NCBI GenBank assembly: GCA_038503035.1
Contig: JAVSML010000959.1
Coordinates: 1 to 64,000 of the forward strand
Direction of reading: 5' to 3'
DNA from: Crocodylus rhombifer
Taxonomy: Eukaryota > Chordata > Crocodylia > Crocodylidae
Length of the DNA stretch: 64,000 nucleotides
Shown here: in pieces, positions 53,901-64,000 of the stretch
Layout: each line of letters begins with the position of its first letter
Position numbering within the stretch: position 1 is the stretch's first letter
The notes under the pieces: model-generated
What the model was told of the DNA's origin: nothing
Database searches by the model: none
The model's input: only the letters and a program-made list of their open reading frames with translations
Position numbers and translations under genes: made by a program

Positions 53901-54979
53901 AGAGATGCAGGCAGAAGTACCACTGGTTCAAGCATCTCTTTTCCAAACCAGTGTGTAGTTTGATTCAATATTGTTTAATGTCCCAAAGAGCAGCAGTTTG
54001 GCAATATTGTAACAGCCTGACTTCTATTTGTATAATGTACTCCTAGTATGTCTGCAGTGCTAAAAGCTACCAGGAGAGTAGGATTAAAAAAATTATTTTA
54101 AGTGCGTCCTGCCTGAGATCTCCAATATTAAGACTTTGTGGAGAGAGTGCTTGTAACTGAAAAGATAAATCTAATGGGCCCTGCCAGATACCCACATGTG
54201 TGTGTCGGTCGTGAAGGCCAAGTTCTTTCAGGCACCTGCAGCAGGCGGAGATCTTGTGTAACTGCAAAGCTGAAATACATTGTTACAAAAGAGCACTAAT
54301 TGCATAATAGTGTGTCACATGATGTTCCATGGGCTAGTCGCAGAGATGTCTGCCTAACAGTCTGTGATGCTAACTTTTTTGTTACTACCATATTGTCTTG
54401 TGAACTCTTCCCCCCAAAAAATCACCTGCTGGAAACTGCAGTGCACATTATATGTCATAATTATGGTAAGAGCAGTTAAATCAGCATGTGACTTGCAGGG
54501 AGCAGACAAACCAGCAGGCTCCCTAGCTGCTACTTGGTTACTTTCTACAAGGAAAGATCTTTTTGCAATTCTTTCTGCTTTGCAAAAAACAAACTGCGAA
54601 TGTTATTTTAGGATGCATTATTCAAGAAAATATGGTAATATAATGGCAAATGCCTCTGCTTTTTGGCAGCTCATTGGAGTGTAGGCATTCAGCTTGCAGA
54701 TCTTTTATTTAGGTGCTTTAGTATGGGTGTAGAAACCTAGGTTGAGGCAGTCAGGTTTGGAAACTTGTGGCTTATGGTGCAAAATAGACCATTCTAACAC
54801 CCAATGCAGAGTGTGTATGAAAAGGAAGGAGGCTGAGGATAGGGCAAAGGAGAGCTATCAGACAAGCTTTTGGGCATCAAGTGTTTCAAAACAAGGAAGG
54901 CCTTCAGCCTTGGGCAAGTTTAAAACCTGGCCTGCCTGCACCATCCATGTCATCTGCAATAGCTGGCATTAATTATATT

Positions 54980-56360
54980 CTGGTTCTTGCAATCTTTAGC
55001 AATCAAATTGGTTTTTATTTTGCCCAGGTTTGCTACTGTCATCTGAGCTTGGACCCCCTAATTGTCCTTTTGCTAATTTTATGCCCGTTTTCACTGTTCC
55101 AGTCTCCTGGAAACTCTCTGTAATTCCGAGATTTATTAAACATGAGCGGGCCAGACATCTCAAGCCAGCCCTTGGATTCTTGAGTTCAGGTTATCCTGGC
55201 CTGCTACTTTCAAAAAGTTTGTCTTTAGAGGAGGCTGGTTAACATCCTCTTCAGTTGCAAATCGTCTGGGAAGTACTTGCTGCATTCTCATGTCATTTGA
55301 GTTAATCCATCCTGTTTCACTCAATATATAGTTCTCTTAGATATTTGGAAAAATTCTGCCCATTCATTATTAATGGTTTTACCATCTCCATCTAATAATG
55401 GATCTCTACCAATGCTTGGGATGTGTTTGGCTCCTGATAAGCTTACAAACTTCCTCACTATTATTCCTGCCAGCTGCAATTTTACTTTTTTCTGTAGCGT
55501 TCCCTATCAGTAGTCTGCACTTTATCACTTGCGATTTGCATTGCTGCTATGCAGTTCTCCTCTTTTCTCTTTGTTATAAATTTATAACTGGCCCTTTAAC
55601 ACTGTGGTTAAAACATTGTGTGCGTTTGCTCGGTGTTCCCTGTGGATTAAGGAAACCTCACCTTTGGGCCCTCTAATAAGCTTCTGTTTTAAAACACCTA
55701 CTTTTTGTCCTCTTAATTGTTCCTTCCAGTTGATTGTACTCAGAATTTTCCTCCGCTTCGGGAAATGAGCCCTCTCAAAACCCCACGTGTATGTATGTCT
55801 GTTGTTGGTTTGGATGGTTGTCTGTTTGACTGTAAAGATTAGAATTAAGTTGTGGTCACTGCCTCCCTAGGCAGAGAACTGCCATCTTCACATCCAGTGC
55901 TTTGAATGGTCTTGGTGCCATAACGAGGTCCTAAAGAGCGTTAGCTTTCGAGTGCAACATTGATGATCTTCTGTACATTTGTAGAAAATATAATCTCGTC
56001 TTGGCTGCACAAAGCTCCCAGCTTAGGTTTTTCCAAAGTAAAGTCCCCAAAAGAGCACAGTTCTCCTTCCCAAACCTCAGTGAAGTGCCTAAGCTGTTAT
56101 CTCATCCTGTGCTCTGGATTGACTTGATGGTCTGCAGATGACCCCAACGGTAACTCCAGGGTTGGTGAGTTTAGCACACTGAGCCACATACGTGGCAGGT
56201 CCTGCATTTCAGTTGTCAGGCCCCCTTGCACAGAGAAAGGTGCCTCTAGTGCCATGTCTCACCAGCTCTTCCTTTTGCCTCCTTTGTTGGCATGCTATCC
56301 CAGTGACTTTAACATTTCAGCCATGTGAATCATCCCACCAGGTTTCAGCATTGCCAGTTT
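54980..56360. repeat. Probable old interspersed repeat, class unassigned
   Basis: Wording such as 'ccatctaataatggatctctaccaatgcttggg', 'cctcactattattcctgcca' and 'ttgtggtcactgcctccctaggcag' looks like the antisense of a long retroelement common in reptile genomes. I cannot name the family, and no intact frame remains. Confidence 0.3.
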
Positions 56361-56654
56361 TGTCATTATTTTTCTCATCAGTGAGAACATCTGATTGGTT
56401 TTTTTAGCTCGTTATTCAGATTCCTCAAATCAGGTGATAAGTAATTGGAAAAATCTTCTTGTTCTGTCATGTCAGTTCAGTTTGCTTGGGACGCTTGAGT
56501 TTAAGTTGGGGCTGCATTTAGTGCTTAGCAATGCTGGGGGGGCGGGTGCTAGGTGGGTGCTGCCTGGCTGCTCCAGGTGAGAAGATCAGTGCCTCGCCCA
56601 TGAGATGCAGGCTGTTCCTTTTGCATAGCCCTCTTCCCCTTGTAATGTGGTTCA

Positions 56655-56765
56655 GTACAATTTTTTTGCAATTCCTTAGTCTAATAAAAGGTCTCATCTC
56701 TGAACTAAGAGTTCTAGAGTTTTGCATTTCTTTTTGTCTTGGACCAGCACGGTTACCAAACACAT
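56655..56765 (-). repeat. Dispersed short repeat, antisense copy
   Basis: Reverse complement of 'aaagaaatgcaaaactctagaactcttagttcagagatgagaccttttattagac', plus 'tcttggaccagcacggttaccaaac' on its far side. Clear match to 29634-29700. Confidence 0.8.
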
Positions 56766-57717
56766 CCCTGAAGCATAAAACTAGAGACTTCATCTCTATC
56801 CTGGTCATACAGCTCTTTACTTCTGGGATTATTCTCCCTTCTTTCTGGGGCCAGAAACAACTCCAAGAGCATGGGACTTTTCTTCAGCTTCCTCTCAAGA
56901 TCCCTAAAAACTGCTGTCATCTGATGCCAAATGACTGGCTTCAGTGTGGTGTTGGGAGATTTGCTGGGTGACTTTAACTGCCCAGACTTGCCGTTACATG
57001 CAGTTTTTCCTCTGGTGCCACTGCTTTATCCTGCTGTCTTTTTGTTCCTTGCTGAATTATCTGTCTGGTCCCCTTAATGTGGAGTCACCCATGACAGATA
57101 TCTGCCATAAAACGAAGGGCCTTCTTTGGTGTCTGCTTACCACACTATGAGTGTGTGCATTGGGTATGTCTTCCATTCTGCTAGATGGATACCTGTATTG
57201 ACATGCTAAGCATCTGTGCTAAGCACCAGTTCTGTATTCCAGCAGAGCTACAGGGCTCCTTCCCTTCTTTTCCCTCTGTCCCGTCTCTGTCTTCTGATTT
57301 CCCATCTCACTGCTAAGCCTTTTCTTCTGGGGAGGCGGTGGTGGCCGGGGGTGTGCTGGTGTGTTCCTGAGCTGGATTTCCCAGGAAGCTACCTTTGTTT
57401 GTTGCCTGGGGTTAAAACTTGCACTTTGTGGAATAAAAATCTCCCTGTTTCAGTGGAAAGGAAAACAAGGTCATCGTGGCCTGGTCCCAGCAGTCAGCAC
57501 CCACGGGTAATGAGAAATCTCTGGTGTACAATCACACCTAAACAGAAGGAACCAGCTTCCCTATGCTCCTTGGGATAAGAAACAAGGATAACATAGGAGA
57601 AGCTATGGTTTAATAAAATATAGGAACTGGTTCAGTTGTTAATTTGTTTTCCTTTGTCCTTCTTCCCCTCCTTGTTTGTTGCTCTCATTTGAATCTTGCC
57701 TTAAATGAAACTTAGAT

Positions 57718-57965
57718 AAGTGTTTCTCATCCTTTTTGGGCTCGAGGCACCCTTCCATAACTGCTGTGAATTGAATGGGAGGCCGTTGCAAAAACAAATT
57801 TATGTATTATAGTGTTTGCTTCTGTGCATAGGGACCAGGCATTGGGAGTTGGGGGCCCATCCAGGCAGCGGCAAACCTGAGCTCAAGCTTATCTGCTTAT
57901 TTCCTCACACCTTGCAGCACCCTTCAGAGATCCAGGTGCCCCAACATCCTGGTTGACAATAACTG
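57718..57965. mobile_element. hAT-like element, decayed
   Basis: Left end AAGTGTTTCTCATCC; right end, inverted, CAGTTATTGTCAACCA. 248 bp. Contains 'gcaccctt' pieces typical of the CAGTGTTTCTCAACC family. Confidence 0.55.
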
Positions 57966-58917
57966 GTTAAGAGCTGTCTCCTCTTCTGTGTTCGTATACG
58001 GGGCCAGCACAGTGCGGTCTAGATTATGATTGGAGTCTGAATCATGTTGCCACAGCACAAGCCAAGTAACTTTTATTCTCTTGCTTTAACGTGTCTCATA
58101 CGTGCGGTTTGGTGAGATGAGATTCAGGATGGTATAAATGACAATTCCTCAACAGGTCTGCATCTTCTGCCATGTCCCATCTGTAGGCCGTACTGCCTCT
58201 TACTCTTAGTTAGTCTGAAACAGGCTGGCTTGTGAGTCTGAGCTTGAAACAATGTTCATGACGGATGGGAATCCAGACCCTGCTTTTGTCACCGTGGCCC
58301 TCAATTCCAAGAAACTGTTATTCTCAAAAGTCACCCACTTGTTTGCAGCAGGCTGTGAGGCTTCTGGGAGATGTAGTCTGTCTGAAAATGTTGGCTGGAA
58401 AGAAATAAGATAAATAACCCTTGCCATTCCAGCTCCCGTATAGCAGTGCATCAGAGATAGGAAATATGTGCAGAAGGCAGTTATTAAGCTTTTTTCAAAT
58501 ACTGCTTTTTCTCCTCAACATTCCCCTACCATGTAAGTTATTAAAATTAGACTGATAGTATTATAGACCTAAGGGTAATGCATGAGAAGGAAATGTTTCC
58601 ATAGCTAATCTATTTTCTTTTCTCTCTACCATAAAATGACTTAATTTACCTGGCAACTATTTGGGTACATTTTGTAATTAGCTGCATGTAAAAATTGAGG
58701 AAATGTGTTGTAGGGGCTGACTGGTTTTCTGAAGCGGCGGACTGGCTACTCCTAGCATTGTATCTGGAAGGTGAAATTGTGGGTTCTTGGACAAACTGGG
58801 AGTTTCATGTTGGGAAAAGCGCACTTTGTTTAACTGCTGATTTTAAATTTTTAACTCATTTCAGTACTACTCCTAGTGCTCTTCTCCCAGTTGACCTTGT
58901 GCTGACTTGCCTTTTTT
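57966..58917. other. Gap: end of intron 1, nothing seen
   Basis: No repeat or exon recognised before the exon 2 acceptor. Confidence 0.5.
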
Positions 58918-58919
58918 AG

Positions 58920-61666
<2,747 letters not shown>

Positions 61667-62338
61667 TGACCACGTGGAATAGAGGCATGGGGCAAGCACA
61701 ACAACTGGTTGCTGTTAAACACCCCACACCTGTTCTGGTAGCCTTGTCCAATGGCTTTTTCCCCTTAAAGAGCTAGCCCAGCTTGGGAACAATCAAAATG
61801 TATCTATCAGATACAAGAGCCAGGAGTCTTGCAAACCAACCCTAAATAGATGAAAGTCTAGCTGGTGCCCTACTGTAAGCAGTAATCTAAGATCTGGTAC
61901 CAGAGCCTTTTTTCTTACCTACCTTATCCTTAAGGGCAGCTGGTCTCTCCAGGTTGAGATCCCTTGAAGTTACTGTTGGGAAGGAAGCTTGCTGTCCCAC
62001 TCTTTCCTGCTCTGTTCTTAAATAGGGGCTTGCAACCACCTGGGCCGTCTGTCCAGCATATCTTGTGAACATTAAATTCAGAAAAGATGGCAGAGAACTC
62101 AGACTGCTGGGTGGTGACTGCGCAGGAGTGAACCTTTAGCATCGTTCTAGGATAAGATGCACCAATTCACTGGAAAAAGCACTTTGGGGTTTGTGTGTGT
62201 AAGGAGCTGTCTTTTATTTTTGCCACAGAGTCTTGCTTACTGGATATTCTCTGAGAATCCAGGCTGCTTGTGGAGCTAACTGTTTGTGGGCACCAAAACC
62301 AGGAGGCATTTGTACTAAATAAGACATGGGTTTTAAGG

Positions 62339-62794
62339 TGGTGATTCTCAACCAACACCCAGGGTCTGTGCCAGGAGAAAAGTGATGCATCTCTTCTCCT
62401 TCTGTCTAGTGCTGGACACCCACAGCTGCTCTCTGCCTCCCCGTAGCCCCTGCCCCACCTACCCTATGCAGTGTATTCTGTTGTACGTGCACACAGATGG
62501 ATATAGCAGGTCATCTGCCCCCCAGTGATTCCATGCAGCTGGGGCCAGAGAGACAGGTTGTGGGTGCATATGGTACCAGTCACCAGCACACGAGTTGCCA
62601 GGGAGGCAGTCGCAGCAGTGGGGACTTGCCCTTTTAGGGACAGACCAGGGACAGGAGGGAGTATACGCTGGAAGAAGTAGCCCATGGTAGAGAGGTCCTA
62701 CCACTGGCTAGATTTTTAGCTTCTCCAGAGTGCTGCAGAATTTCAAAAACTTACGAAGGAGGGTGCTGTGATGCCAGAAAGGTTTAGAACTATG
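62339..62794. mobile_element. hAT-like element, decayed
   Basis: Left end TGGTGATTCTCAACCAACAC; right end, inverted, CATAGTTCTAAACCTTTC. The interior is GC-richer than the surroundings. Weak TSD. Confidence 0.5.
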
Positions 62795-63399
62795 GGTGTA
62801 AGGATAGAGATGGAGAGACGCTGCTCAAAGATTTGAAGAAAATGGCCAAAATCTACCCAACCCCACTGTCGTTGATTGCCTGTGCTAGATGGTTTCCCCA
62901 TTTCCTACGTGTTTGCTTGAAATAAATAGGCAGGAGTGACCAACTCGGTCCCTCACGCGAGGCTGTATTGAAATAGCACCCAACGTGCCTTAATGCACAG
63001 AGCTCCTCATTAATTTTTACCATTTCACGTTGCCTATTTAAATGAGAAACTTAATGTGCCCCCAGCTGTGCATAATAGGACTGTAATTCCACCAAGCATT
63101 TGGCTAATGTCACAGAACTCCAGATGGAATCCAACTTTGGTGTATTTAATTATAATATCCAGTCAGAAATTATCTCTGTGCTTTGCCCCTCCATCCTTTC
63201 TCTGCCTTGGTGCCCTTCACCTCTGTATCTGTTTGCTCTCTCTGCACTCCTGTCTTCCAGCTGCTTTTCTTTTTGCTTCAGTTCCTTGGTTAATTGAATC
63301 ATAGCTCTTTTGAAGAGGGAGCAGATCTTAGTTCTTTCTCCCTTAAATCTGTCTGTGCTTTAATGCAGGATTGTTCCCCCATTGTGTCATTAGTCCTGT

Positions 63400-63960
63400 T
63401 TTAATTGACTCCAGTGACTGGCCTTCCACTGCTTCCCTTGGGAATAACTCTGTCACCTTGACCTCACCATTGGAACATAAATTCCCCTCTGGCTTTGGTG
63501 TTTTACTTCAAATACTTAGTCATTCTGTAGTCGGGCCTAACCATGTTTTTTTAACTTTTCTTTGTGAATCAGCTCCCCTGACCTTTATTGCCTCTCTTTT
63601 GTGGTAGCTCTTTCCTACATCCCCTCCCTGGCTTGTTTGCATCTTTCTGGTGCTAAATTGCTCAGAATTGGGGCATCATGTTCTGTATGTGAGGGGTTAT
63701 CACATCCCTGCTGTGTGATAGTCTATCTCTGTCCAAAGATAGCCCCAGCTCGCATAGTATTTTTCCTTGTTCTGTGCAGTCTTTTTTCACAAGCTCATCT
63801 GCTCTGCTGTCTCATATCATCTCATGATGGTCTCTAATTGGCTTTTTGTATCCCATTCCAGTGAATATCTTTATTGGGGGTTATTTTCTGTGTGTGTAGA
63901 CTAGCCCACTTTAAACCTTGTTTTATTTTCTATTCACGTCTTTTTTTCAGACTAAGTATT
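63400..63960 (-). mobile_element. Old CR1/L3-clade LINE fragment, antisense
   Basis: 'agctctttcctacatcccctccctggcttgtttgcatctttctggtgct', then 'gaattggggcatcatgttctgtatgtgaggggttatcacatccctgctgtg', has the antisense CR1-clade layout of the post-RT region (compare 'aactggacgcagtactccagctgcggcctgacc' at 42750). Very decayed. Confidence 0.4.
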
Positions 63961-64000
63961 TTTGTATTTCTCCTTGCTACTGCTTGTAAATTCAATCTCT

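Larger units (their letters stand above)
31399..58919 (+). other. TNPO3: TNPO3 intron 1 (27.5 kb)
   Basis: Bounded by the GTGAGG donor after exon 1 and the ttttttag acceptor before exon 2. It opens with a 2.6-kb tandem array and contains many transposon remnants listed separately. I saw no additional conserved coding exon inside it. Large first introns are usual for this gene family; the size is consistent with a reptile-scale genome. Confidence 0.93.

Noticed and set aside
56944..57000. 'LGDFN'-like wording suggesting a LINE endonuclease
   Set aside because: The match is only a few residues and is interrupted; insufficient to call.

Overview
This is vertebrate nuclear DNA, almost certainly from a sauropsid and most likely a crocodilian (a turtle is the main alternative). 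The reasons are the dominance of CR1-clade LINE fragments on both strands (many ending in the CR1 3' signature 'ggtcccttccagccctaatgtctatga'), many short hAT-type DNA transposons with 8-bp target duplications, an ancient L3/CR1 copy and one MIR-like SINE, and intron-rich gene structure. The species call is inference from repeat style only.

One gene can be supported. The first four coding exons of TNPO3 (transportin-3, the importin-beta-family receptor for SR splicing factors) lie on the + strand: exon 1 at 31273-31398 inside a CpG island (about 30600-31450), exon 2 at 58920-59120, exon 3 at 60539-60612 and exon 4 at 61504-61660. All junctions are GT-AG, phases agree, and they join into 186 codons without a stop. 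Intron 1 is about 27.5 kb. The gene runs off the right edge.

Layout. 1-29.1 kb: gene-free upstream DNA, a mosaic of CR1 pieces (including an antisense CR1 inserted into a sense CR1 at 1713-2807), hAT elements, an L2-like LINE remnant (11.0-11.6 kb), a deleted endogenous retrovirus with an Env transmembrane remnant (13.85-14.76 kb), a long hairpin (14.97-15.13 kb), RTE-like LINE pieces and LTR-like direct repeats. 29.2-30.6 kb: microsatellites and an approximately 95-bp minisatellite that stops at the TNPO3 promoter. 30.6-31.45 kb: CpG-island promoter with ETS- and YY1-like sites and a small upstream ORF. 31.44-34.02 kb: a 2.6-kb G/C-skewed tandem array just inside intron 1, in which most units carry a pyrimidine tract plus CAG resembling a splice acceptor. 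34-58.9 kb: rest of intron 1, with a strikingly nested transposon stack (40.8-44.1 kb: hAT, hAT, hAT, then CR1). 59.1-64 kb: introns 2-4 with short repeat remnants.

No CRISPR, operon, bacterial or phage system is present. The most unusual structures are the intron-1 acceptor-bearing array, the promoter-abutting minisatellite and the nested hAT stack. Most open reading frames here are chance frames in repeats or G/C-rich DNA.
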